The notes: generated by a model from the sequence alone, not told the origin. Positions 37,791 to 47,324 are shown, counted from the first letter of the stretch. The stretch: DNA of 64,000 nt from Oceanospirillum linum (GCF_001995095.2 NZ_MTSD02000002.1:62001-126000); one strand, 5' to 3'. Made by a program: numbers and translations.

Positions 37791-37821
37791 GCAGGCACTT
37801 TCATACTCTGAAAGCGCCTGC
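37791..37821 (-). terminator. Terminator hairpin after prpE
   Basis: The arms are GCAGGC/GCCTGC and CTTTCA/TGAAAG with one A-C mismatch between them and a five-base loop. The structure lies 26 bases past the prpE stop. A T run is absent, so efficiency is uncertain. Confidence 0.65.
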
Positions 37822-37846
37822 ATCCTGTTTTCGTTTGAATATCCTG

Positions 37847-39745
37847 CTATACCGATTCCGGTGCCAGACCTTCGGTTACCATTTTCTCAGTAATCTCAGG
37901 TAAAATTGATTCATCATCAATGGTTGAAGGCATCGCATAGGACTCACCATTGGCTATTTTCCGTAGTACAGCCCGCAGAATCTTACCTGAACGGGTCTTA
38001 GGCAGGCGGTCTACCACAAGCGCACGCTGGAAACAGGCGATGGCGCCGATCTGTTCACGAATCATCGCCACCAACTCTTTTTCCAGCTCTGCTTCTTCAA
38101 TATCAACCCCATCCTTCAGCAAAATAAGCCCTACGGGTACCTGACCTTTCAGGGACTCCTGAACACCGATCACAGCACATTCCGCGACAGCAGGGTGCTT
38201 GGCAACCAGCTCTTCCATTTCACCGGTCGAAAGGCGATGGCCAGAGACATTAATCACATCATCAGTACGCCCCATGATGTAAACAAAGCCATTCTCGTCA
38301 ATATAACCACCATCACCGGTATGGTAGTAACCGGGGTAATCCGCCAGATAAGAACTTAAATAACGATCATGATCATTCCAAAGTGTTTGCGCACAACCCG
38401 GTGGAAGTGGCAGTTTAATTGCAATGCCACCGTTTTCATTGGCACCCAGCTGATACCCCATAGGGTCAAGTACCTGAACGTCATAACCCGCCACAGGCTT
38501 GTTCGTTGAGCCAACACGGATGTCAGTGGAGCCCAGGGCCGTTGCCGGGGCGGTAACCGGCCAGCCGGTTTCTGTCTGCCACCAGTGATCGTAAATCGGT
38601 TTTTGCGAGATCTCATGTAGCCAGTGATAGGTCGGGGAATCCAACTTCTCACCCGCAACAAAAATGTGCTTAAGAGAGGAAACATCATATTGACGGAAAA
38701 GATGACCATCCGGGTCTTCTTTACGTATCGCCCTGAAAGCCGTCGGAGCAGCAAACATGCCGTTCACCTTGTACTCTTCCACAACACGCCAGAAAGTACC
38801 GGCATCCGGCGTTCTCACAGGCTTACCTTCAAAGAACACCGTGGTACAGCCACCCATAAGCGGGCCATACATAATAAAGGAGTGACCGACAACCCAGCCT
38901 ACATCGGAACAGCCCATCCAGACATCACCAGCCTGCATATTGTAGATATTGCGTAATGCATAATAGAGCGCGACGGCGTGGCCACCGTTGTCACGAACAA
39001 TGCCCTTTGGCTTACCCGTGGTGCCGGAGGTGTACATAATATACAGAGGATCGTTGCTTTTCATCGGCGTACAGCCCACCGGTGAAGACTGCTCAAACAG
39101 GTCATACCAGTCAAGGTCACGGCCCGACTGCATCTCTGCTTCGGCCTGTGGCCGCTGCAGGACCACAACCCGCTCCGGCTTATGCTCTGCCTGATCCATA
39201 GCCGCATCAACCAGAGGCTTATACTCAATCACTTTGGTGAATTCGATACCGCAGGAAGCGGTCAGAACGACTTTTGGCTTAGCATCATTGATACGAATGG
39301 CCAACTCATGGGGCGCAAAACCGCCAAACACCACAGAGTGCACCGCCCCGATACGGGCGCAGGCCAGCATCGCAATACCCGCCTCCGGCACCATCGGCAT
39401 ATAGATAATAACGCCATCACCTTTACCCACACCCAGACTGGTCAGGGCACCGGCAAACTGAGCCACCTGATCTCTGAGTTCATTATAGGTAAATTGCTTT
39501 TTGGAATTTGTTGCAGGAGAGTCATAGATAAGCGCAGTTTGCTCACCCCGCCCCTGCTCTATCTGGTAATCAAGTGCCAAATAGCTGCTATTCAGCTCGC
39601 CATCAGCAAACCAACGGTGGGTTCCGTCGTCGAGGGATTCCAGAATATTTTCCGGCTTTTTGAACCAGGCGATATTGTCAGCCTGTTCTTTCCAGAAAGA
39701 TTCCGGTTCTTTCAGCGAACGCTGATATTCACTTGCATAACTCAT
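37847..39745 (-). CDS. prpE: Propionyl-CoA synthetase
   Basis: A 632-residue acyl-CoA synthetase that activates propionate (or acetate) with ATP and CoA. The N terminus (MSYASEYQRSLKEPESFW) aligns with E. coli PrpE (MSFSEFYQRSINEPEAFW), which fixes the start at 39745 rather than nine bases upstream. The AMP-binding motif is YTSGTTGKPKGIVRDNGG, the PrpE type. The C-terminal PKTRSGKILR contains the catalytic and acetylatable Lys. It follows mmsB on the same strand, at the end of the valine degradation genes whose product is propionyl-CoA. It may recapture free propionate. Confidence 0.9.
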   Translation of the reverse strand: MSYASEYQRSLKEPESFWKEQADNIAWFKKPENILESLDDGTHRWFADGELNSSYLALDYQIEQGRGEQTALIYDSPATNSKKQFTYNELRDQVAQFAGALTSLGVGKGDGVIIYMPMVPEAGIAMLACARIGAVHSVVFGGFAPHELAIRINDAKPKVVLTASCGIEFTKVIEYKPLVDAAMDQAEHKPERVVVLQRPQAEAEMQSGRDLDWYDLFEQSSPVGCTPMKSNDPLYIMYTSGTTGKPKGIVRDNGGHAVALYYALRNIYNMQAGDVWMGCSDVGWVVGHSFIMYGPLMGGCTTVFFEGKPVRTPDAGTFWRVVEEYKVNGMFAAPTAFRAIRKEDPDGHLFRQYDVSSLKHIFVAGEKLDSPTYHWLHEISQKPIYDHWWQTETGWPVTAPATALGSTDIRVGSTNKPVAGYDVQVLDPMGYQLGANENGGIAIKLPLPPGCAQTLWNDHDRYLSSYLADYPGYYHTGDGGYIDENGFVYIMGRTDDVINVSGHRLSTGEMEELVAKHPAVAECAVIGVQESLKGQVPVGLILLKDGVDIEEAELEKELVAMIREQIGAIACFQRALVVDRLPKTRSGKILRAVLRKIANGESYAMPSTIDDESILPEITEKMVTEGLAPESV

Positions 39746-39949
39746 ATCGGCCATCCATTTTGTTATTGTTTTGCGTGGGCACCGGAGTGCTTCGCTAACG
39801 TTTCACGGCAAACATGGCTGAAATCTGAATCACAGGATCCGATGTTATCAGTATTGTCTAAAACCTCAGATTCTGGATCTGTTCTCAGCAGTTTCTTTAT
39901 TTTTATTTACTGAAGGGGTTTTGTTACTTACTTGATTAAAACGACTCAC

Positions 39950-39977
39950 AGCCTGCTGTTTCTCAAACAGGCAGGCT
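39950..39977 (-). terminator. Hairpin after mmsB
   Basis: The stem AGCCTGC/GCAGGCT extended by TGTTT/AAACA with one bulged G and a CTC loop lies 15 bases past the mmsB stop. A weak TTTT-containing tract follows on the minus strand. It separates mmsB from prpE. Confidence 0.65.
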
Positions 39978-39992
39978 ATGGATATGCGGGTA

Positions 39993-40883
39993 TCAGTCCA
40001 GATCCGCAAACATCTTCTGGATACTTGAGAAGTCCAGGGAACCATTACCATTTGCAGCATGCATCGCAAACAGATTTCGTGCCATGGAACCCATAGGGAT
40101 ACTACAGCGGGATTTAACTGCAGAATCAAATGCCAGGCCCAGATCTTTTGCCATCAGATCCACCATAAAACCACCCTGGTAGTCATTGGATGCCGGAGCC
40201 GTATCCATGACACCCGGATAAGGGTTGTAAACCTGCAGAGCCCAGTTATTACCAGAGCTTTTTGACATAATGTCAGACAGTACAGCAGGGTCCAGGCCGT
40301 TCTTAACCCCCATGCCGATCGCTTCAGTCGTGCCCGCCATCAGAATCGCCAGCAGCATATTATTACAGACTTTAGCCACCTGACCGGCACCGGAATCACC
40401 TGCATGGAAGATATTCTTACCCATCGCTTCCAGAATCGGCTTAACCTGCTCAAACGCCTCTGCTGAACCACCCACGATAAAGGACAGAGTACCGGCCTTA
40501 GCCCCACCTACACCGCCGGAAACCGGGGCATCTACCATTTTAATACCGCGCTTGTCAGCCTCTGCAGCAACACGTTGGGCAGATTCTGCGGCAATGGTGC
40601 TTGAATCGATAATAACTGTATTTTTATCAACAATATCCAGCAAGCCAGCCTGATCGATATAAAGACCTTCAACATGCTGTTGTGCCGGCAGCATAGAGAT
40701 GACAAAGTCCTTACTTGTTGCCGCTGCCTCAGCGGAATCAGCAGACTGAGCGCCTTCAGCAACCGCAGCCTGAACTGCAGCAGGAACCAGATCAAAAACC
40801 GTCACATCATGACCGGCTTTAACCAGATTCACAGCCATAGGGCCACCCATATTGCCTAAACCGATAAATGCGATCTTAGCCAT
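39993..40883 (-). CDS. mmsB: 3-hydroxyisobutyrate dehydrogenase
   Basis: A 296-residue NAD-dependent enzyme of valine degradation that oxidises 3-hydroxyisobutyrate to methylmalonate semialdehyde. It has the NAD-binding GLGNMGGPMAVNL at the N terminus, the substrate motif DAPVSGGVGGAKAGTLSF near residue 118, and the catalytic Lys in KVCNNMLLAILMAG near 170. Length equals that of Pseudomonas MmsB. GGAG lies eight bases before the ATG. It is downstream of the hydrolase gene by about 120 bases, in pathway order, and its product is the substrate of MmsA encoded at the start of the cluster. Confidence 0.94.
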   Translation of the reverse strand: MAKIAFIGLGNMGGPMAVNLVKAGHDVTVFDLVPAAVQAAVAEGAQSADSAEAAATSKDFVISMLPAQQHVEGLYIDQAGLLDIVDKNTVIIDSSTIAAESAQRVAAEADKRGIKMVDAPVSGGVGGAKAGTLSFIVGGSAEAFEQVKPILEAMGKNIFHAGDSGAGQVAKVCNNMLLAILMAGTTEAIGMGVKNGLDPAVLSDIMSKSSGNNWALQVYNPYPGVMDTAPASNDYQGGFMVDLMAKDLGLAFDSAVKSRCSIPMGSMARNLFAMHAANGNGSLDFSSIQKMFADLD

Positions 40884-41002
40884 CTGTTAATCTCCATTTG
40901 TTCTTGTTTTGATTGTTAGATTTCTTAATCTGTTAGCTCGGTATTACAGGCAGAACAGCGCATCAGCACTGCCCCGCCAACAAAACGTATAACGGGTGCT
41001 GA

Positions 41003-42133
41003 TTAAAGATCATTCAGCGGGTGCTGCCCCTCTGGCCACAGGGGTTCAAAGAAGCTATCCAACCACTCCGCCTCTACCTCAGCCACATCAGAACTGTGCC
41101 ATTTCGGCTCACGATCTTTATCGATCAGCAAGGCACGAATCCCTTCAGCAAACTCACCTTTGCAGGCCGCCTGTACCGACAGATTCAGTTCGCAACGAAA
41201 CACCTCGGCCAGAGACATCTGTCGGGTCGCCTGCAATTGACGAACGATCAGGTGCATCGCCGTTGGCGAGCCCGCCGCCAGAGTTGAAGCCGCACGGGAC
41301 AGCCATTTATCACCGGTCTTCACCTCTGTAATCTGCGCAACCAGCGTTGCCACATCATCGGCATCGGTCAACTGCTGAATCAGATCGAAGTGCTCACGCA
41401 CCGGCGACGCTGGCAGGGATTCAAGACTTTGTGATTCCTGCTGACGCAATATCTGATTAACAACCGTTTCCGCATCAACTGACCAGTCTGCCGCTTTTAG
41501 CGCATCAAAGGTTGCTTCGCGACGATCATGGGTGACAAAACGATCACCCAGGCCGACAAACAAGGCATCAGCTGCATTAATATTAGCCCCGGTAAGACCC
41601 AGAAACAGACCGGTACGACCCGGCATACGATTCAGAAAGTAGCTGCCACCCACATCAGGATAGAGGCCGATGGTGATCTCCGGCATCGCAATACGAGCCG
41701 ATTCGGTCACCACACGATGACGGGCACCCGCCATCAACCCTAAACCGCCACCCATCACAATACCGTTCCCCCACAGGATAAAGGGCTTGCTGTAGGTGTG
41801 AATCAGATGATCCAGTCGGTACTCATCGGTGAAAAATTTTTCCGCATAAGGGTTCGGGCCACCGGGGTGCTCAACCATGGAGTTGTACAGCTGAACAATA
41901 TCGCCACCGGCACAAAATGCCTTATCACCGGCACCCTGCAGCCAGACCGCCTTAATCTGTTCGTTATCCTGCCAGGCAAGAAACTGCGGATACATCGCCT
42001 CGATCATCTCAAGGCTCAGTGCATTCAGGGCTTTAGGTGCATTCAGAGTGGCAACGCCAATCAGATGCCCATCCTGGGTAGCCAGCTCTTCAAAGATAAC
42101 CGGGCTTGCTGAATTCAACGTGTTATCAGACAT
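41003..42133 (-). CDS. 3-hydroxyisobutyryl-CoA hydrolase
   Basis: A 376-residue crotonase-superfamily thioesterase, longer than enoyl-CoA hydratases as expected for this type. It removes CoA from 3-hydroxyisobutyryl-CoA in valine degradation. Diagnostic segments are AFCAGGDIVQLYNS near residue 73, GGGLGLMAGARHRV near 128, and EITIGLYPDVGGSYFLNRMP near 150, which carries the catalytic Glu and Asp. AAGGAG lies six bases before the ATG, 21 bases after the enoyl-CoA hydratase stop. Position between the hydratase and mmsB fits the pathway order. Confidence 0.92.
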   Translation of the reverse strand: MSDNTLNSASPVIFEELATQDGHLIGVATLNAPKALNALSLEMIEAMYPQFLAWQDNEQIKAVWLQGAGDKAFCAGGDIVQLYNSMVEHPGGPNPYAEKFFTDEYRLDHLIHTYSKPFILWGNGIVMGGGLGLMAGARHRVVTESARIAMPEITIGLYPDVGGSYFLNRMPGRTGLFLGLTGANINAADALFVGLGDRFVTHDRREATFDALKAADWSVDAETVVNQILRQQESQSLESLPASPVREHFDLIQQLTDADDVATLVAQITEVKTGDKWLSRAASTLAAGSPTAMHLIVRQLQATRQMSLAEVFRCELNLSVQAACKGEFAEGIRALLIDKDREPKWHSSDVAEVEAEWLDSFFEPLWPEGQHPLNDL

Positions 42134-42154
42134 TACAAGCTCCTTTCGGGAACA

Positions 42155-42958
42155 TTATGCGTTCTTCCATTCCGGCTTACGCTTTTCCAGAAAAGCGTTA
42201 ACACCCTCTTTCTGATCCTGAGTGTGGAACAGATCAACAAACAGCTCCCGTTCCTGCATACAACCCACCGCCAGCGAGTTATTGCCACGGGCGTTATGCA
42301 CCAGTGTTTTACAGGCACTCACCGCAACCGGGCTTTGTTTGGCAACCTTCTCGGCCAGCGCAATAGCCGTTGCCAGAGCCTCACCCTTGCCAACCACCTC
42401 TTCAACCAGACCGATTTTCTCAGCTTTTTCAGCGGTGACACGCTCGCCGCACAAAATCATGCGCTTCGCCCAGCCCTCGCCTACCAACCAGGACAGATTC
42501 TGAGTACCACCAGCACAAGGCAGCAGCCCCACAGCTGCTTCCGGCAACGCCATCTGCGCCTGCGCTTCTGCAATACGGATATCACAGGCCAGGGCACATT
42601 CCAGACCGCCGCCCATGGCATAGCCGTTGATTGCGGCAATAGACACACCACGGAATGCCTGCAGCGTCTCAAAGGCTTCACCGAAGATGCGAGCCATATG
42701 GCGGGCAACGGCTTTATCGCCATCGGCGAACTTGTTCAGGTCTGCACCGGCGGAGAAAAACTTGTCACCCTGACCCGTCACCACCAGAGCATAGATATCA
42801 AGATCTGCATTCAGGTCTTCAATCAGTTTTTTCAGCGCCGGCAGCGACTCATCATCCCAGGTGTTCGCCGGAGGGTTATTGATGGTCAGGATCGCTGTAT
42901 TACCCTGAACGTCCAGCAGCAGTTTTTCAGTTGTCGATTTAACGTTTGAATTGCTCAT
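42155..42958 (-). CDS. Enoyl-CoA hydratase (valine pathway)
   Basis: A 267-residue crotonase with oxyanion-hole segments FFSAGADLNKFADGD near residue 67 and NGYAMGGGLECALACD near 110, and the acidic residue in MALPEAAVGLLPCAGGTQNL. In this context it should hydrate methacrylyl-CoA to 3-hydroxyisobutyryl-CoA. It overlaps the acyl-CoA dehydrogenase by four bases (ATGA), and the next gene encodes the hydrolase for its product. The function is assigned from family plus gene order; broader enoyl-CoA activity is possible. Confidence 0.88.
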   Translation of the reverse strand: MSNSNVKSTTEKLLLDVQGNTAILTINNPPANTWDDESLPALKKLIEDLNADLDIYALVVTGQGDKFFSAGADLNKFADGDKAVARHMARIFGEAFETLQAFRGVSIAAINGYAMGGGLECALACDIRIAEAQAQMALPEAAVGLLPCAGGTQNLSWLVGEGWAKRMILCGERVTAEKAEKIGLVEEVVGKGEALATAIALAEKVAKQSPVAVSACKTLVHNARGNNSLAVGCMQERELFVDLFHTQDQKEGVNAFLEKRKPEWKNA

Positions 42959-44121
42959 CGAATGACCTCCAGCACGCCGTCCATCATGACGCGGCGTGAA
43001 ATAATTAAGCGCATAATTTCATTAGTCCCTTCCAGAATCTGATGCACGCGTGCATCGCGCATATAGCGCTCCAGAGGGTATTCCTTGATATAGCCGTAAC
43101 CACCGTGCAGCTGAATCGCATCATTGGTCACATCAAAACAGGCATCGGTGGCAAAGCGTTTTGCCATGGCGCAGTAGAGTGTCGCCTCTCCGTCTTTTTC
43201 ATCCAGCTTGGACGCCGCCAGACGTACCATCTGACGGGATGCCACCAGCTGAGTCACCATATCCGCCAGCTTAAACTGCAGTGCCTGAAAACTTGCCAGA
43301 GGCTTACCGAACTGTTCACGTTCCTGCATATAGCGCTGGGTGTCATTGACAGCAGCCTGTGCAGCACCCAATGAACAGGTGGCGATATTGATACGGCCTC
43401 CATCCAATCCTTTCATAGCGATTTTAAAACCATCACCTTCTTTGCCCAGAATATTACGGGCAGGAACGCGTACATCTTCAAAGGTGATCAGGCGGGTTGG
43501 CTGACTGTTCCAGCCCATTTTCTCTTCCGCTTTACCATAATGAACCCCATCGGCATCCGCAGGCACAACAAACGCCGAAATACCTTTTGGGCCATCTTCC
43601 TGGGTACCGGTGCGGGCCATCACCACCAAAACATCGGTACTGCCTGCGCCGGAGATAAACATCTTGCTGCCATTCAGAATATAGTCATCACCATCGCGGC
43701 GGGCTGATGTACGTAGTGCACCCGCGTCAGAGCCGGCACCGGGCTCCGTCAGGCAGTATGAACCCAGTTTTTCACCCATCGCCATGGCCGGGGCAAACTC
43801 ATCACGCAGATCATCCGCCGCAAAACTTGCGATCATCCAGGTAGCCATATTATGAATGGTGATATACGCCGTGGTTGACGTGCAGCCCATGGCCAACTCT
43901 TCGACAATCACGCTGGCATCCAGGCGACTTAAGCCCATACCACCCGCTTCTTCCGGTACATAGATACCGCAAAAGCCCATTTCACCGGCTTTTTTAATCA
44001 CATCAACGGGGAAGATATGCTCCGCATCCCATTGGGCTGCATGGGGGGCCATCTCATTCTGAGCAAAAGATCGCGCAGCATCCCGAAAGGCGATCTGATC
44101 TTCTGAAAGATTAAAATCCAT
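42955..44121 (-). CDS. Acyl-CoA dehydrogenase, probable isobutyryl-CoA dehydrogenase
   Basis: A 388-residue flavoprotein with the three acyl-CoA dehydrogenase domains. The signatures are SYCLTEPGAGSDAGAL near residue 130 and the C-terminal QLHGGYGYIKEYPLERYMRDARVHQILEGTNEIMR, which contains the catalytic Glu position of short-chain enzymes. FAD passes electrons to ETF. Because the next genes are the valine-pathway hydratase, hydrolase and dehydrogenase, isobutyryl-CoA is the likely substrate. It is the first gene of this operon, with a perfect LiuR-like palindrome about 160 bases upstream. Confidence 0.9.
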   Translation of the reverse strand: MDFNLSEDQIAFRDAARSFAQNEMAPHAAQWDAEHIFPVDVIKKAGEMGFCGIYVPEEAGGMGLSRLDASVIVEELAMGCTSTTAYITIHNMATWMIASFAADDLRDEFAPAMAMGEKLGSYCLTEPGAGSDAGALRTSARRDGDDYILNGSKMFISGAGSTDVLVVMARTGTQEDGPKGISAFVVPADADGVHYGKAEEKMGWNSQPTRLITFEDVRVPARNILGKEGDGFKIAMKGLDGGRINIATCSLGAAQAAVNDTQRYMQEREQFGKPLASFQALQFKLADMVTQLVASRQMVRLAASKLDEKDGEATLYCAMAKRFATDACFDVTNDAIQLHGGYGYIKEYPLERYMRDARVHQILEGTNEIMRLIISRRVMMDGVLEVIR

Positions 44122-44280
44122 AATTCATACCATTGGCTGTCTTTGTTGTTTTATTAAACTGTCTTTGCTTGTTCTGACTGGAGAGCCTGTATCATTTTTC
44201 TAAAACCTGCTTATATCTCAACGGTTTTCGTGGAAACACATCTCAAGAAACACCTGTGACATAATCAGTCTTTAAAAAAG

Positions 44281-44294
44281 TGACGTTAACGTCA
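44281..44294. promoter_or_regulatory. LiuR-like operator upstream of the valine acyl-CoA dehydrogenase operon
   Basis: TGACGTTAACGTCA is a perfect 14-base palindrome and shares the ACGTTAACGT core with the copy before liuA. It lies between mmsA and the acyl-CoA dehydrogenase, 160 bases before the latter's start. Its position fits control of the five downstream valine genes. Confidence 0.78.
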
Positions 44295-44372
44295 ACTTCA
44301 CAACAATATAGAGAATCCACCCTGTAATGCAACAGGATTAAAACCCGGCATCAAGGCATGGACAGAAGCAGA

Positions 44373-44402
44373 AAACAGAGGAAAGGGCAGTTCCCTCTGT
44401 TT
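44373..44402 (-). terminator. Terminator hairpin after mmsA
   Basis: A nine-base stem AAACAGAGG/CCTCTGTTT with a loop of about twelve bases lies just past the mmsA stop codon. It separates mmsA from the acyl-CoA dehydrogenase operon. Confidence 0.7.
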
Positions 44403-44413
44403 CCTGATACCGG

Positions 44414-45913
44414 TTACTTCAGATTAATCGAGAAGTTAGGGCCGGATTCAATATCTTCGTTAAACCAGCGTGCAGTCACTGTCTTGGTTTCGGTATAGAA
44501 ACGTACTGCCTGCTTACCATAAGCATGCTGATCCCCGTAGAAAGAACCTTTCCAACCGGTGAAGGAGAAGAATGGCAGTGGCACAGGGATAGGAATGTTA
44601 ATACCCACCTGACCCACTTCGATTTCATGCTGGAATTTACGTGCAGCAGCACCGGAAGCAGTAAACATTGAAGTACCGTTACCGTATGGCGAGTTATTGA
44701 TCAGCTCAATCGCTTCATCCAGAGTATCAACCTCCACCAGACATAATACCGGGCCGAAGATCTCATCCTGGTAGATCGTCATTTCAGGCTTAACACCAGC
44801 AAACAGAGTTGGGCCAACCCAGTTACCATCCGGATAACCTTCAACCGTCACATCACGGCCGTCCAGCAACAGTTCTGCACCTTCATCAACACCCTTCTGG
44901 ATCAGGCCGTTGATACGTTCTTTAGCCTGAGGGCTGATTACCGGGCCATAGCTGGCAGCCGGATCATCCCAGGCACCCGGACGGGCCTGCATCAGCGCTT
45001 CTTTAATCTCATGCTTCCATTCACGGGCTTCGCCCACCAGAACCGTTACCGAGATCGCCATGCAGCGTTGACCCGCAGCACCTACAGAAGCACCCGCAAT
45101 ATTGTTAATGACGCGCTGCTTAGCCGCATCCGGCATCACAACCATATGGTTTTTAGCACCGGCGAAACTTTGTACACGCTTCATGTTATCGGTACCGGTT
45201 TTGTAGATGTACTGACCAACCGGCACAGAACCTACAAAGGAGATCGCACGAATATCCGGGTGATGCAGCAGGAAGTCCACCTGCTCTTTACCGCCATGAA
45301 TCACCTGCAGAACACCTTTAGGCGCACCAGCTTCTACAAACAACTCTGCCAGGCGGGTCGGTGTTAGCGGATCCTGTTCAGACGGCTTCAGAATAAAGGT
45401 ATTACCGGAAGCGATCGCCATCGGGTACATCCACAGCGGAATCATCGCCGGGAAGTTAAACGGCGTAATACCGGCGCACACGCCCAGAGGCTGAATATAG
45501 CTGTAAGTGTCGATTTCACGGGCAACGTTTTCTACGGTTTCACCCATCATCAGACTGGGGATGTTTGCCGCATGCTCAACAACTTCAATACCACGCCACA
45601 GATCACCCTTAGCATCTTCAAAGGTTTTACCAGTCTCAGAGCTCAGGATCTCAGCAATCTCATCGTGATGTTCTTTCAGCAGCGCCTGATAGCGCATCAT
45701 GACACGGGCACGTTCAGAAATCGGTGTTTCTTTCCAGGTTTCGAAGGCAGCTCGTGCACTTTCGTACGCAGCTTCCATTTCACTTTGCGTGGCAAAAGGT
45801 ACTTCGCAAAGCACTTCCTGGGTCGCAGGGTTGGTTACGGGCATAAAGTTGTCAGACTGACTCTGAACAAACTCACCATCAATAAACAACGGGACTCTTT
45901 TTGTTGAACTCAT
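44414..45913 (-). CDS. mmsA: CoA-acylating methylmalonate-semialdehyde dehydrogenase
   Basis: A 499-residue aldehyde dehydrogenase that converts methylmalonate semialdehyde, NAD and CoA to propionyl-CoA and CO2. MmsA-type features are [20 protein letters not shown] near residue 130, [13 protein letters not shown] near 225, the nucleophile Cys in [11 protein letters not shown] near 283, and the C-terminal [20 protein letters not shown] prefer the ATG at 45913 to the GTG nine bases upstream because AAAGG is then eight bases away. It is divergent from the AraC-type regulator and separated by a hairpin from the rest of the valine genes, so it probably has its own promoter. Confidence 0.94.
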   Translation of the reverse strand: MSSTKRVPLFIDGEFVQSQSDNFMPVTNPATQEVLCEVPFATQSEMEAAYESARAAFETWKETPISERARVMMRYQALLKEHHDEIAEILSSETGKTFEDAKGDLWRGIEVVEHAANIPSLMMGETVENVAREIDTYSYIQPLGVCAGITPFNFPAMIPLWMYPMAIASGNTFILKPSEQDPLTPTRLAELFVEAGAPKGVLQVIHGGKEQVDFLLHHPDIRAISFVGSVPVGQYIYKTGTDNMKRVQSFAGAKNHMVVMPDAAKQRVINNIAGASVGAAGQRCMAISVTVLVGEAREWKHEIKEALMQARPGAWDDPAASYGPVISPQAKERINGLIQKGVDEGAELLLDGRDVTVEGYPDGNWVGPTLFAGVKPEMTIYQDEIFGPVLCLVEVDTLDEAIELINNSPYGNGTSMFTASGAAARKFQHEIEVGQVGINIPIPVPLPFFSFTGWKGSFYGDQHAYGKQAVRFYTETKTVTARWFNEDIESGPNFSINLK

Positions 45914-45999
45914 ATATGTCACCTTTCTGTCCGGTTAACCGGTTTTATTGTTGTCAGGTACCAGATCACGATGATCGCACCCTGGCTGTTATTAGCATT

Positions 46000-46120
46000 T
46001 TGCCCACTTCTGTTCAGCCTTATCAGAGCTTTTAAGTCTCAGGACAAACCTAGCGGTTGCTTGGATATAACTAAACTAGCACAGGCCTTAGCGGCCAAGG
46101 ATTGACTAAATTGCCCACTT
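46000..46120. promoter_or_regulatory. Two TTGCCCACTT direct repeats between mmsA and its AraC-type regulator
   Basis: The ten-base sequence TTGCCCACTT occurs at 46000-46009 and again, in the same orientation, at 46111-46120. The two copies are 111 bases apart start to start. The second copy is 51 bases before the regulator's start; the first is 87 bases before the mmsA start. AraC-family proteins bind direct repeats, so these are candidate operators. This is an inference from position and repetition only. Confidence 0.5.
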
Positions 46121-46170
46121 AATGGACTATATTGCTGTTTACAACCCCTTATGCACCCGGAGTCCGACTA

Positions 46171-47052
46171 ATGTCGCAAACCTCAGACTGGCCACTCCCC
46201 TCGGGTAGCATTCGCTATCTCGTTCCTCAATTTCTTCGTGATAAGTTGCGCAAACATCCACTGAGCTGTGGGCTATACCCCATTTCCTTCGGCAACTATA
46301 AAGAGGCACTGGGGCACCAGATGCAGCGGCAGGATCATGATGATTTCCTGCTTATCTACTGCATCAAAGGCAGCGCCGACCTCCGGCTCAAAGATCAGGA
46401 TTATGAGGTCTCTGCCGGAGATATATTGCTTCTTCCGCCCGGTACAGACCATGAATACAAAACAAAAGATGACGACCCCTGGAGTATTTACTGGTTACAC
46501 CTTAAGGGGGAAGATTGCCATCTTGCTGCAGAACATGCAGGTTTTATAAAAGACAATTACCTGCAGAAATTTGGCACACACCCCAAACTTATCCAGGACT
46601 TTGACCATCTTATTGATTGTCGAACCGGCGGCTACAACGTCAACACATCCGTCTATGCCGCCAATCTAATCCGACAGATCCTGTCTTATATTGCGCTTCT
46701 ACAGCCGGCAACAGCCAGTGCTCGCAGCAGCCAACTTAACCTGGACACCGTGCATGCCCTGATGCAGGAAAACCTGCATACCCGGCTTGACCTCGACACC
46801 ATCGCCAAGGCGGTCAATCTGTCAAAATTCCATTTTGTGAATAAGTACAAAGAGCTGACCGGAATGACACCGATTCAGCATTTTCTGCACCTGAAAATAG
46901 AGCGGGCCTGTTATTTGCTGGATATCACCCAGCAAAGCATTTCAGAGATCAGCTACAGCCTTGGTTATGAAGATAGTTATTATTTTTCCCGCCTGTTTAA
47001 GAAGGTGATGGGTATCGCACCAACTCAATACCGGCGCAAACAGCGCCACTGA
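46171..47052 (+). CDS. mmsR: AraC-family transcriptional regulator, probable MmsR
   Basis: A 293-residue regulator with an N-terminal cupin sensing domain (SAGDILLLPPGTDHEYKT near residue 85) and a C-terminal AraC DNA-binding domain with two helix-turn-helix units (LDTIAKAVNLSKFHFVNKYKE, then QSISEISYSLGYEDSYYFSR and FKKVMGIAPTQYRR). In Pseudomonas, MmsR of this type activates mmsAB; here the gene is divergent from mmsA, so the same role is inferred. The start at 46171 is chosen because GGAG lies eight bases before it. The frame's upstream extension has no ribosome site. Confidence 0.85.
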   Translation: MSQTSDWPLPSGSIRYLVPQFLRDKLRKHPLSCGLYPISFGNYKEALGHQMQRQDHDDFLLIYCIKGSADLRLKDQDYEVSAGDILLLPPGTDHEYKTKDDDPWSIYWLHLKGEDCHLAAEHAGFIKDNYLQKFGTHPKLIQDFDHLIDCRTGGYNVNTSVYAANLIRQILSYIALLQPATASARSSQLNLDTVHALMQENLHTRLDLDTIAKAVNLSKFHFVNKYKELTGMTPIQHFLHLKIERACYLLDITQQSISEISYSLGYEDSYYFSRLFKKVMGIAPTQYRRKQRH

Positions 47053-47131
47053 TTTATTAAAATCCAGCAAAACGTTAAGAAGCGCAGCGCCACCCACAAA
47101 AGCACATGCATCTTAATAGATGCCACATGCC

Positions 47132-47177
47132 GTGCCGGTACAGAGTCATATATTGCGCCGGTACAGGGTCACATATT
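47132..47177. repeat. 23-bp imperfect tandem repeat
   Basis: Two adjacent 23-base units at 47132-47154 and 47155-47177 differ at three positions. The shared core is GCCGGTACAG followed by GTCA and ATATT. A partial third unit (GTGCC) follows. Each unit contains a GGTAC half-element. No function is known. Confidence 0.8.
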
Positions 47178-47324
47178 GTGCCAGTGGCTTTTTTGTTAAA
47201 ATAACCCACAATTTCAGATAGTTAATTTGAAAGGTTCATCGCAATGCTTTGTCCGCGAAACAGCGTACCTTACTCCGCCTGGCAGCGTTAAAATCAATTT
47301 CTGCGATGACCGCTTGTTTTCACC

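Larger units (their letters stand above)
37428..37846. other. Intergenic region between prpE and the Liv operon
   Basis: About 420 bases without a gene. It holds, from right to left on the minus strand, a prpE terminator hairpin, an AT-rich tract, a LiuR-like palindrome at 37586-37601, and the leader of livG. No open frame looks coding. Confidence 0.7.

Noticed and set aside
42224-42949. A 241-codon open frame antisense to the valine-pathway enoyl-CoA hydratase
   Set aside because: Its composition is rich in His, Arg and Gln as expected for a reversed frame, and the other strand is an obvious crotonase.
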